Source: an uncultured Gemmatimonadota bacterium
Lineage (GTDB): Bacteria; Gemmatimonadota; Gemmatimonadetes; Gemmatimonadales; Gemmatimonadaceae
Length of the DNA: 27,643 nucleotides
Direction: 5' to 3'
Assembly: GCA_946478895.1 (NCBI GenBank)
Contig: CAMLDY010000028.1
Coordinates: forward strand, 1-27,643
The notes below the pieces were generated by a model. That model was not told the DNA's origin, did not search any database, and saw only the letters and a list, made by a program, of their open reading frames with translations. Both the position numbers and the translations under genes were made by a program. Below are positions 17,605 through 24,551 of this stretch, piece after piece (the first letter of the stretch is position 1; each line of letters opens with the position of its first letter).

Positions 17605-18405
17605 TTAGAAGGGTAGCTCCTCTTCGGTTGTGCCTACCAGCGCCGAGCTCGATGCCAGCCTATGTTCGTCCTTGGCGTCCGGGTTCGCCGCGCTGGCGGC
17701 GGCTTTGGCCGGCCAGATCACGCCGTCGCACGAGCGGTTCTGGCACTTGTAGTCCGGTGCGCGCGGATTCCGCTTGGTAAGACGGTTATCCCACATCCGG
17801 CCGCCGCACTTGGGGCAGCTCACCATTTCGGTGTCGGTCAGCATCGACGCCGGCACCGGGGCCGCGACCCCATTCGCCGTCGCCGGCGGGGCCACCAGAC
17901 CCGGCTTGCCGTATCGCCGGGTGTAGGCCGCCTGCGGGTCCTCGACCGGTTTGGCGTATTTGCCGTCGCCGTCCATCTCGACCCAGTTCTGCTCGTAGGC
18001 GTAGAGCTCGTTGGCGATTCCAAATCGCACCGCGGCTCTCTTGAACGCGTCGGTCGAAGCCTGCTTGTAGTCCTTGCCGGTACCGACGTCCTCGCGGATC
18101 ACGCCGAGGATCTGCAACCGCGCCTTGAACGAATACTGCGACCCGTCTCCGTCTTCGCCGGAGATGACGGGCAATAGCTCCAGCGTGAGGTCCCACTCGC
18201 CAGGGACGAGGTTGTCCAGTCTCTCACGCACCGTGTTCGCTTCGATGTAGGCGACGAACCTCGCGAAATATTTTCCGTCGCGCGCCGTCACTTTGCCGTC
18301 TTGTCGCCAGGAGATCACACCAGCGGGAAGGGGGGCGGAAAGCTTTGCCCAGACGTCAGTCTTCTCAATGTAGGCATCCTGTCTTGCGATCATGCTCTCA
18401 TCCAT
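17605..18405 (-). CDS. Rad52/Rad22-family DNA annealing protein with zinc ribbon and SSB-like acidic tail
   Basis: 266 residues in three parts. Residues about 15-140 match the Rad52/Rad22 single-strand annealing domain, also found in Deinococcus DdrA and phage recombinases: VISWR (30-34), ARFVAYIEANTVRERLDNLV (48-67) and STDAFKRAAVRFGIANELYAY (117-137). A linker follows, then a four-cysteine zinc ribbon (CPKC 197-200; Cys221 and Cys226). A flexible segment ends in TTEEELPF (259-266), closely resembling the DDDIPF tip by which SSB recruits partner proteins. Likely role: annealing complementary strands at breaks or protecting ends. The tail suggests docking onto SSB-partner proteins, an inference. 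Start ATG 18405. It follows a 70-residue Cys/His protein by 13 bp and ends at a strong terminator. Confidence 0.86.
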   Translation of the reverse strand: MDESMIARQDAYIEKTDVWAKLSAPLPAGVISWRQDGKVTARDGKYFARFVAYIEANTVRERLDNLVPGEWDLTLELLPVISGEDGDGSQYSFKARLQILGVIREDVGTGKDYKQASTDAFKRAAVRFGIANELYAYEQNWVEMDGDGKYAKPVEDPQAAYTRRYGKPGLVAPPATANGVAAPVPASMLTDTEMVSCPKCGGRMWDNRLTKRNPRAPDYKCQNRSCDGVIWPAKAAASAANPDAKDEHRLASSSALVGTTEEELPF

Positions 18406-18418
18406 CCGTTGTTAGTCG

Positions 18419-18631
18419 CTAAAGTTTGTTTCTGGTGAATTTCTGCACGTCTCCAACCGCACTGCACTGTTTGCCGTGCTCGCAATACCAGCCGTGCTTG
18501 TCGAAAAAAACGAGGTGGTGGATCCGGCCGTGGTCGAGGGTTTCCTCAACATGGTAGAGCTGAGTAACCGACGTGTCTTTGCCGCACAATCGAGTCGGTT
18601 CCATCGGCTGGATACGGACCTTCCGCTTCAC
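18419..18631 (-). CDS. small Cys/His-rich protein of unknown function, upstream of the Rad52-like gene
   Basis: 70 residues if started at GTG 18631, which follows a purine-rich AGGAGAAAGGGG; ATG 18604 would give 61 residues and the frame stays open to 18706. The N-terminus is basic (KRKVR). A middle stretch (TSVTQLYHVEETLDHGRIHHLVFFD) looks like beta strands. The WYCEHGKQCSAV segment (48-59), with Cys16, offers a possible CxxHxxxC metal site. The stop is 13 bp before the Rad52-like start, so the two share a transcript. I know no family for it. It could be a small DNA-binding or partner protein of the annealing factor. Coding is supported by position, frame closure next to its neighbour and protein-like composition. 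Confidence 0.6.
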   Translation of the reverse strand: MKRKVRIQPMEPTRLCGKDTSVTQLYHVEETLDHGRIHHLVFFDKHGWYCEHGKQCSAVGDVQKFTRNKL

Positions 18632-18880
18632 CTCTTTTTTCCCCTTTCTCCTACTGTTGAGGCTCCTCCTTATGGGTGGCAATGTAAACTCCTCTCGTAC
18701 CGCCACTTACGCTCCGACGCTTCGGCTCGTATTCGGGTCACTAAAAGTACCCGTTTACTACGCCTGACGCAAGCTTTTTCGGGCACAAGTTTCGCTTCTG
18801 TGCGAAGGGGGACGCGCGCGTCGAGATACGGCGTTCTTCCCGAGGCATAGTGTCTGTTTCACCAGCAATCGGAGACCAGC
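18632..18880. other. divergent intergenic region between the miniprotein and ferritin-like genes
   Basis: 249 bp with lower GC than its surroundings, holding the regulatory DNA for both divergent units. On the minus strand an AAGGAGGAG (18671-18663) looks like a ribosome site, but no ATG, GTG or TTG lies 5-10 nt after it. The sequence also has a purine-rich run leading to GTG 18631. A weak hairpin (CGGGT...ACCCG) lies near 18736-18755. On the plus strand GGAG (18871-18874) serves ATG 18881. No promoter with both boxes convinces me. Confidence 0.4.
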
Positions 18881-19405
18881 ATGGATCACGGCAGCGCTTT
18901 CCTAAGAACTCAGGTCCACAACGCCGTCGTGCAGCACGGAACGTTTCTTCGCTCTCTCATCGACCACGAAGCCCAGGCAGACGATCCGCGCCTGAGCGAC
19001 CTCTGCTCGCGCCACATTCCGCACATGCAGGAGCACCAGCGGATGCTGGAGGAATTCCAGTCGCAGCTGCTCGGAGCTGGCGGCCTCGGGAACCGCGTGG
19101 TGGGTGCCGCAGTCGGAGTCGCCCGGGATCTCGCCGATGCTGCGCGGGACAGCGACTACGAGCGTCTCATCGGCGATCTGGTGATGGCTCGCCAGTCGGA
19201 GGACAGCTTCAAGACCTTCCGCGAAGCCGGCAAAATGATGGGCAATCGCACGCTCCAGGAGATCGGCGACATCGGTGAGCGCCACCACGATGCGTACGTG
19301 AGGGAAGCGAACCGCCTTCTGCAGCACATGTTCGTCGAGCGCGTTCAGGGCGTCGACGGTGTCGCCCGTCAATCGGCGTTCACGCGGGTCAGCGCGACAA
19401 CCTGA
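18881..19405 (+). CDS. helical protein, probably ferritin-like/DUF892-like, function unknown
   Basis: 174 residues, almost wholly helical. Histidines and acids fall at helix-compatible spacing: HE (29-30), HIPHMQEHQRMLEEF (45-59), SED (107-109), QEIGDIGERHHDAYVREAN (126-144). The layout resembles the ferritin-like/DUF892 or hemerythrin-like four-helix bundles that hold a di-iron site, but no canonical ExxH pair in the right context can be assigned with confidence. A Gly/Ala-rich segment (65-82) separates the helical pairs. ATG 18881 has a GGAG Shine-Dalgarno 6 nt before it. No neighbour is functionally linked: the Rad52-like unit points the other way and dapE begins 69 bp downstream with its own promoter. 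A stress-related role is a guess only. Confidence 0.68.
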   Translation: MDHGSAFLRTQVHNAVVQHGTFLRSLIDHEAQADDPRLSDLCSRHIPHMQEHQRMLEEFQSQLLGAGGLGNRVVGAAVGVARDLADAARDSDYERLIGDLVMARQSEDSFKTFREAGKMMGNRTLQEIGDIGERHHDAYVREANRLLQHMFVERVQGVDGVARQSAFTRVSATT

Positions 19406-19419
19406 CGATTGCATCCTTT

Positions 19420-19468
19420 CGACGGTCGTCCGGACTCACTGACACCGTCGCGCACGTGACGCTAACTT
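19420..19468 (+). promoter_or_regulatory. putative dapE promoter overlapped by an inverted repeat
   Basis: CTGACA (19439-19444), 18 nt and TAACTT (19463-19468), ending just 6 nt before ATG 19475, which suggests a leaderless dapE mRNA. An inverted repeat, CGACGGT (19420-19426) and ACCGTCG (19444-19450), overlaps the -35 and could be an operator or the end of the upstream transcript. The whole gap is only 69 bp, too short for a lysine riboswitch. Confidence 0.4.
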
Positions 19469-19474
19469 CTGCGC

Positions 19475-20476
19475 ATGACTGATGTCGTCTCGCTGGCCGC
19501 TGAATTACTGGCGATTCAATCGACGACGGGTTCAGAAGGAAGCGTCGTGGATTTCGTATCGCGCTGGCTCGTCGCGCGCGGATGGAACGTCACGCTTCAG
19601 GAGGTGACCCGCGGTCGATCCAACGTCTGGGCATCGCGCTCCGGCGGAGGCGGTGGTGTGGCGTTTTCGACCCACCTCGATACCGTTCCTCCCTTCGTCC
19701 CGCCGCGACTCGAGGGCCGCAGACTGTTGGGGCGCGGTGCCGCGGACGCCAAGGGCATCGCCGCTGCGATGCTCGTCGCGGCCAACCGGCTGGTGGGCGA
19801 CGGTGAGAAGCGCGTCGACCTGCTTTTTGTCGTCGGCGAGGAGAAAGGCTCCGATGGCGCGCGCGCCGCAAACAACCTTCGCAGTACCAGCCGCTTTCTC
19901 ATCAACGGCGAGCCGACTGAGAGCAAGCTGGCAAGCGGAGCGAAGGGATCGCTGCGGGCTACGATTCGCACTCGCGGTCGCGAAGCCCACTCGGCATACC
20001 CGCAGCTGGGCCGCTCCGCCATCGAGCCAATGCTCGATCTGCTTCCGACGCTCCGAAAACTGCCACTCCCCTCCGACGACGTGCTCGGCGACACCACGGT
20101 CAACATCGGGACGATCAAAGGCGGCACCGAGGCCAACATCATTCCTGCGCACGCCGAGGCCGAGATAATGTTTCGACTGGTCGGTGACGTCGAGCCGATA
20201 AAGAAGATGGTGCTCGAGTGGGCTCGTGGTCACGCCGACGTCGAGTTCGGCTCGCACATTCCCGCGCAGCGATTTGCGACGGTGCCCGGATTCGAGACCG
20301 TCCCCGTCGCCTACACATCCGACATCCCACTGCTTTCGAGCTGGGGAGAGCCTTTGCTGTTTGGTCCAGGATCGATCCACGTCGCCCACACGCCGGACGA
20401 GTACATCGACGTCGAGGAGCTGAGAGCCAGCGTCGATACCTACGAGAAGCTCGCCCAAACCCTGCTCGCACGATGA
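19475..20476 (+). CDS. dapE: M20-family metallo-deacylase, probable succinyl-diaminopimelate desuccinylase
   Basis: 333-residue di-zinc amidohydrolase. Metal ligands and catalytic residues are visible: HLDT (67-70; His67, Asp69), GRGAADAKG (86-94; Asp91), GEE (121-123; Glu122 base, Glu123 ligand), GEPTE (145-149) and the C-terminal HVAHTPDEYI with His305. M20 members include DapE, ArgE and LysK ([LysW]-lysine/ornithine hydrolases). The length and sequence look as much like LysK/ArgE-type as classical DapE (about 375 residues). The DapE assignment rests on context: it starts a run with asd, lysC, dapB, dapA and dapD, and DapD makes the succinylated intermediates that need desuccinylation. It overlaps asd by ATGA. 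Confidence 0.82.
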   Translation: MTDVVSLAAELLAIQSTTGSEGSVVDFVSRWLVARGWNVTLQEVTRGRSNVWASRSGGGGGVAFSTHLDTVPPFVPPRLEGRRLLGRGAADAKGIAAAMLVAANRLVGDGEKRVDLLFVVGEEKGSDGARAANNLRSTSRFLINGEPTESKLASGAKGSLRATIRTRGREAHSAYPQLGRSAIEPMLDLLPTLRKLPLPSDDVLGDTTVNIGTIKGGTEANIIPAHAEAEIMFRLVGDVEPIKKMVLEWARGHADVEFGSHIPAQRFATVPGFETVPVAYTSDIPLLSSWGEPLLFGPGSIHVAHTPDEYIDVEELRASVDTYEKLAQTLLAR

Positions 20477-21561
20477 CGCCATTGCAAATTCCCGGAAAAC
20501 GCAAGACGAAATGGCCGGTCGCGGTACTCGGCGCGACGGGCGCTGTCGGGCAGATGTTCGTGCGCCTGCTCTCCGACCACCCGTGGTTCGAGATCGCCGA
20601 GCTCGCTGCTTCCGAACGCTCGGCCGGTCACAAGTACGGCGAGATCACGCGATGGCTCGAGGGCAACCCGCCACCGCCGCGGGTGCAATCGATGCGGGTC
20701 ATCGCGTGCGATCCGGGCGTCGTGAAAGCACCGATCGTCTTCTCGGCGCTCGATGCTACCGCCGCGGGCGAGGTGGAGATGGCGTTCGCGAAGGCGGGAA
20801 GATTCGTGCTGAGCAACGCCAAGAACTACCGCATGGAGCCGGACGTTCCGCTCGTCATTCCCGAGGTTAACGGCGATCATCTCGGCCTCATTGACTGTCA
20901 GCGGCAACGGCGCGGGTGGGACGGTGCAATCGTCACCAACGCCAACTGCTCGGCGACGGTCGCCGCGGTCGCGCTCGCGCCGCTGCACCAGAAGTTTGGC
21001 ATCAAGCAGCTCTTTCTATCGACGATGCAGGCGGTCTCGGGCGCCGGGTATCCGGGTGTGCCTTCGCTCGACATTCTCGGCAACGTCATCCCGTACATCG
21101 CCGACGAAGAGCCCAAGCTCGAGCGCGAGATGCTCAAGCTCCTCGGGCGGTACGAGGATGGTGAAATCGCGAGCGCCGGCTTCAAAGTCAGCGCACACAC
21201 CAATCGGGTCCCCGTCGAACACGGCCACACCATCTGCATGACCATCGGCTTTGACGATGTTCCCACGCCGGAAGCCGCGATCGAGACGATGCGCGGGTGG
21301 CAAGGCTACAGCGCCACCAGGGGCCTGCCGACCCGACCACCGCAGCCGATCGTCGTTACCGACGCACCCGATCGGCCCCAGGCCAAGCGCGATGTGAACG
21401 CCGGGAATGGAATGACCGTGACCGTCGGTCGAGTCCGTCGTGATGCAATTCTCGATCTGCGCATGGTAGCGCTCGGCCACAACACCGTGCGCGGCGCCGC
21501 GGGCGGGTCGGTGCTGAACGCCGAGCTGCTCGCGAGCACCGGCGCTTTCGACTCCGTGTGA
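20473..21561 (+). CDS. asd: aspartate-semialdehyde dehydrogenase
   Basis: NADPH-dependent reduction of aspartyl phosphate to aspartate semialdehyde, the branch point to lysine, threonine and methionine. 362 residues from ATG 20473, which overlaps the dapE stop. Motifs are the Rossmann GATGAVGQ (20-27), the catalytic cysteine in TNANCSATVAA (155-165; Cys159), AVSGAGYPG (187-195) and the active-site His250 in HTNRVPVEHGH (242-252). The NxNCSA...SGAGYPG pattern and the length place it with the archaeal/fungal-type Asd rather than the E. coli type. A Pro usual before Asn-Cys is replaced by Ala. It ends in GTGA shared with lysC, its upstream partner in the pathway. Confidence 0.95.
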   Translation: MTPLQIPGKRKTKWPVAVLGATGAVGQMFVRLLSDHPWFEIAELAASERSAGHKYGEITRWLEGNPPPPRVQSMRVIACDPGVVKAPIVFSALDATAAGEVEMAFAKAGRFVLSNAKNYRMEPDVPLVIPEVNGDHLGLIDCQRQRRGWDGAIVTNANCSATVAAVALAPLHQKFGIKQLFLSTMQAVSGAGYPGVPSLDILGNVIPYIADEEPKLEREMLKLLGRYEDGEIASAGFKVSAHTNRVPVEHGHTICMTIGFDDVPTPEAAIETMRGWQGYSATRGLPTRPPQPIVVTDAPDRPQAKRDVNAGNGMTVTVGRVRRDAILDLRMVALGHNTVRGAAGGSVLNAELLASTGAFDSV

Positions 21562-22916
21562 TCGTCGTCAAGTTCGGCGGCACCTCTGTCGGAGACGCCG
21601 AGGCGATCGAGCGCGCGGCCGCGATCGTCAAAGGGCGTCTGGACAGACAGCCGGCTGTGGTCGTCTCGGCGCTTGGCGGAGCAACCAACTCGCTCCTCGC
21701 CATCGGGGAGCAGTCGGCGAAGGGACACCTGATCGGCGCGTTGCGCGGCGTCGAGTCACTGCGCGACCGTCACTTTCAGCAGTGTGAGAAGCTGCTCGGC
21801 ACTTCGGCGGAGGCGGCGGAGGTCGCGGGAGAGATGAGCGCGACCTTCGACGAGCTCGCGAGCCTGGCCGAGGCGTTGTCGGTGCTCGGTCACGCGACGC
21901 CGCGCAGCTTCGACGCAATCGCGGCATTCGGAGAGCAGCTCTCGTCTCACCTCGTTGCCGCGTTCTTTGCGCTGCGCGGGATTCCGGCGGAGCACATCGA
22001 TGCGCGCGATGTCTTCGTCACCGATGACACATTCATGAGCGCCGAGCCGCAGGTCGACGCCATCGCCGAGCGGGCGCGCGAAATCGTGCAGCCGCTGCTT
22101 GGTGAAGGTAAAGTCCCCGTTATGGGCGGATTCATCGGCCGAACGGCGCGCGGGATAACGACCACCCTCGGGCGCGGCGGCTCGGATTACAGCGCTTCGC
22201 TGCTGGGCGCGGCGCTCCACGCCGACGCGATCGAGATCTGGACCGATGTCGATGGAATGCTGACCGCCGATCCCCGCGTCGTCAAAGGCTCGAGGCTCAT
22301 CTCGCAGATCCGATTCGACGAAGCGTCGGAGCTGGCGTCGTTCGGCGCGAAGGTGCTTCACCCGAACACCATTGCACCGGCGGTGCGCCTCGGAATTCCG
22401 GTCTTCATCTACAATTCGCGGAATCCGAACGGCACAGGGACCCGCATTACCTTCGACGCGCCGCGTCGCGCAGTCAGTGCGATCGCGGGGAAATCGGGAA
22501 TTACGCTCGTCAAGGTCGCAGCGGCAAAAATGCTGTTCGCGCGGGGATTCCTGCGCCGCGTTTTCGAGATCTTCGAGAGAAACGGCATCTCGGTCGATGT
22601 CGTCGCGACGTCGGAAATCTCGGTTTCGGTGACTGTGGATGATCCGTCCGGGCTCGAGTCGCTCGTCGTCGAGCTCTCGCAGCTCGGCGATGTATCGGTT
22701 GAGCGCGACCGTGCAATCGTTGCCGTCGTCGGCGCGGCGATCAGTGACGACAGCGCTGCGATGGGGAAGGCAATTGGAGCGCTCGACGGGATCAAGATTC
22801 ACATGATGTCTCTCAGCGCGACCGGCATAAATCTGACGGTGATCGTCGATGGCGATCAGCTGAACGTGGCGATGGAGCGACTTCACCAGGCCTTCTTCAG
22901 TGGAGGCGGACGATGA
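21558..22916 (+). CDS. lysC: aspartate kinase, monofunctional
   Basis: Phosphorylates aspartate, the first committed step to lysine, threonine and methionine. 452 residues, matching the E. coli LysC-like long class with a helical insert after the N-terminal strand (about 50-120). Motifs are KFGGTSVGD (5-13), the GRGGSDYSASLLG segment near residues 205-217, WTDVDGMLTADPRVV and FGAKVLHPNT. Two ACT domains fill the C-terminus (from about residue 315; first AGKSGITLVKV, then a second around GAAISDDSAAMGK), so feedback control by lysine or threonine is expected. Start GTG 21558 in GTGA with asd; its stop is in ATGA with dapB. Confidence 0.96.
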   Translation: MIVVKFGGTSVGDAEAIERAAAIVKGRLDRQPAVVVSALGGATNSLLAIGEQSAKGHLIGALRGVESLRDRHFQQCEKLLGTSAEAAEVAGEMSATFDELASLAEALSVLGHATPRSFDAIAAFGEQLSSHLVAAFFALRGIPAEHIDARDVFVTDDTFMSAEPQVDAIAERAREIVQPLLGEGKVPVMGGFIGRTARGITTTLGRGGSDYSASLLGAALHADAIEIWTDVDGMLTADPRVVKGSRLISQIRFDEASELASFGAKVLHPNTIAPAVRLGIPVFIYNSRNPNGTGTRITFDAPRRAVSAIAGKSGITLVKVAAAKMLFARGFLRRVFEIFERNGISVDVVATSEISVSVTVDDPSGLESLVVELSQLGDVSVERDRAIVAVVGAAISDDSAAMGKAIGALDGIKIHMMSLSATGINLTVIVDGDQLNVAMERLHQAFFSGGGR

Positions 22917-23620
22917 CCGCGCGGCGCCTGGCAATCATCGGCGATGGCAAAATGGGTCAGGCGATCCGGTCGCTGGCTATCGAGAAAGGCTGGAAGGTCA
23001 CCGCGCTCATCGGCGAGCGAGAGAGCGCGCGGGGATCGGGAATCACCGCCGCTGCGCTGGGGAATCCCGAGGTCGCGGTCGAGTTCAGTCAACCCGATGC
23101 CGCGGTCGCCAACATCACCAGCACGCTGCGCGCCGGCATCCCGGTAGTGGTCGGCACGACGGGCTGGTACGAGTCGCTTGCCGATGTGACGCGCGTTGCA
23201 TCGCAATCGGGCTCGGCGATGCTCTGGTCTCCGAACTTCTCGCTCGGAGTCAACGTGATGATCGAGCTGGCGAGGTATGCGGGCACGTTGATGCGAACCC
23301 TCGACGACTTCGACGCGCACATCGTCGAGACGCACCACACTCAGAAGAAGGACGCGCCGTCGGGAACAGCACTCGCGATCGGCAAGGCCGCGAGCGATGC
23401 ACTGGACCGGCCGATTCCGATCACGAGCGTGCGGGCGGGCGCGGTGCCGGGCACCCACGAGCTGCTCTTCGACGGCCTTTTCGAGCAGATATCGCTGACC
23501 CACCTCGCGCGCGACCGCCGGGTGTTCGCCGAGGGCGCGCTGAAGGCCGCCGACTGGCTGGTGGGGCGGAAGGGCGTTTTCACAATGCGCGACGTGCTCG
23601 AGCTTCCGCAGCGCAAATAG
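22913..23620 (+). CDS. dapB: 4-hydroxy-tetrahydrodipicolinate reductase
   Basis: NAD(P)H-dependent reductase producing tetrahydrodipicolinate in the DAP pathway. 235 residues, shorter than E. coli DapB (about 273), with the loss mainly in the first domain between the cofactor loop and residue 60. It has the cofactor loop IGDGKMGQ (9-16), GTTGW (81-85), SPNFSLGVNV (106-115), the catalytic segment ETHHTQKKDAPSGTA (139-153) and RAGAVPGTHELLFDG (174-188). All key residues are present, so the compact form is probably functional. ATG 22913 overlaps the lysC stop. dapA follows after 37 bp with its own -10-like box. Confidence 0.95.
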   Translation: MTARRLAIIGDGKMGQAIRSLAIEKGWKVTALIGERESARGSGITAAALGNPEVAVEFSQPDAAVANITSTLRAGIPVVVGTTGWYESLADVTRVASQSGSAMLWSPNFSLGVNVMIELARYAGTLMRTLDDFDAHIVETHHTQKKDAPSGTALAIGKAASDALDRPIPITSVRAGAVPGTHELLFDGLFEQISLTHLARDRRVFAEGALKAADWLVGRKGVFTMRDVLELPQRK

Positions 23621-23645
23621 CTTCGCCCTCTCCGCCGGCGCCGCA

Positions 23646-23651
23646 TACATT
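23646..23651 (+). promoter_or_regulatory. -10-like box six bases before the dapA start
   Basis: TACATT ends 6 nt before ATG 23658, the same spacing as the dapE -10 candidate. The only -35 at 18 nt is poor (TTCGCC, 23622-23627). It may allow a second, leaderless start of transcription for dapA-dapD-aroA-cmk inside the run. There is no Shine-Dalgarno before this ATG. Confidence 0.3.
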
Positions 23652-23657
23652 TACAGA

Positions 23658-24551
23658 ATGAACAGAGAGCGTCTCGCCGGATGCGGAACCGCGCTGGTTA
23701 CACCGTTTACGCCGCAGGGCGAGATCGACGAGCGCTCGCTGCGCGCGTTCGTGGATTGGCAGATCGCAAGTGGAGTGCACTTCGTCGTGCCGTGCGGATC
23801 GACGGGCGAAGCAGCGACGATGAGCATCGCCGAGCACTGTCGGGTCGTCGAGATCACCGTGGAGCAGACAGCCGGCCGCGTTCCGGTCGTCGCCGGCGCC
23901 GCTTCCAACGATACGAAGAAAGCGATCGCGCTTTCGCGGGAGGTCGAGGCGATGGGTGCGACGCACCTCCTGCACGCCTCGCCGATGTACAACAAGCCGC
24001 CCCAGCGCGGGATCGTCGCCCATTTCCGCGCCATCGCCGACGCAGTCAGGATACCAATCGTCGTTTACAACGTGCCGGGGCGTACGGCGAGCAACATCGA
24101 GGCGGCGACGACCCTGGAGCTCGCGGAGCATCCGAACATCGTGGCGGTCAAAGAAGCTTCGGGAAACCTGGCGCAGATCGGGGAGATCATCCGGCATCGA
24201 CCGGCCAGCTTCTCGGTTTTGTCTGGCGACGATCCAATGACTCTCCACATAATGGCGGATGGAGGCGATGGAGTCGTGTCGGTCACATCCAACGTCGCGC
24301 CCGCTGTCGTCGCCCAGCTCACCGAGCTGTGCGCAAAGGGAGATTTTGCCGGCGCGCGCGAGGTGAACCACAGGTTGGGGGAGCTAACGATCGCTGCTTT
24401 CGTCGAGTCCAATCCGATTCCGGTCAAGGCGGCGTTGGCAATGATGGGTCGCATGGCGAACTCGCTGCGCCTGCCGCTCGTTCCTCTGGCGCAGAAGTTC
24501 GAGCCGACGGTGCGCGCTGCGCTGGTGTCGGTCGGAGCGCTGGCTGCGTGA
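23658..24551 (+). CDS. dapA: 4-hydroxy-tetrahydrodipicolinate synthase
   Basis: Schiff-base aldolase condensing pyruvate with aspartate semialdehyde, the first lysine-specific step. 297 residues. It shows GTALVTPF (10-17), the pyruvate-carboxylate loop GSTGE (47-51), the catalytic triad tyrosine Tyr137 in YNVPGRT, and the Schiff-base Lys165 in VAVKEASGN. SPMYNKP (108-114) is the usual tyrosine loop. The first codons read MNRERLAGCG. The stop is in GTGA with dapD. It is separated from dapB by 37 bp, the only real gap in the dap run. Confidence 0.96.
   Translation: MNRERLAGCGTALVTPFTPQGEIDERSLRAFVDWQIASGVHFVVPCGSTGEAATMSIAEHCRVVEITVEQTAGRVPVVAGAASNDTKKAIALSREVEAMGATHLLHASPMYNKPPQRGIVAHFRAIADAVRIPIVVYNVPGRTASNIEAATTLELAEHPNIVAVKEASGNLAQIGEIIRHRPASFSVLSGDDPMTLHIMADGGDGVVSVTSNVAPAVVAQLTELCAKGDFAGAREVNHRLGELTIAAFVESNPIPVKAALAMMGRMANSLRLPLVPLAQKFEPTVRAALVSVGALAA

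Noticed and set aside
19406..19474. Lysine riboswitch before dapE or lysC
   Set aside because: The gap is 69 nt and lysC overlaps asd, leaving no room for the large lysine aptamer.
21756..22934. 392-codon minus-strand open frame opposite lysC
   Set aside because: Shadow of lysC: low-complexity, Arg/Asp/His-rich translation, no ribosome site.
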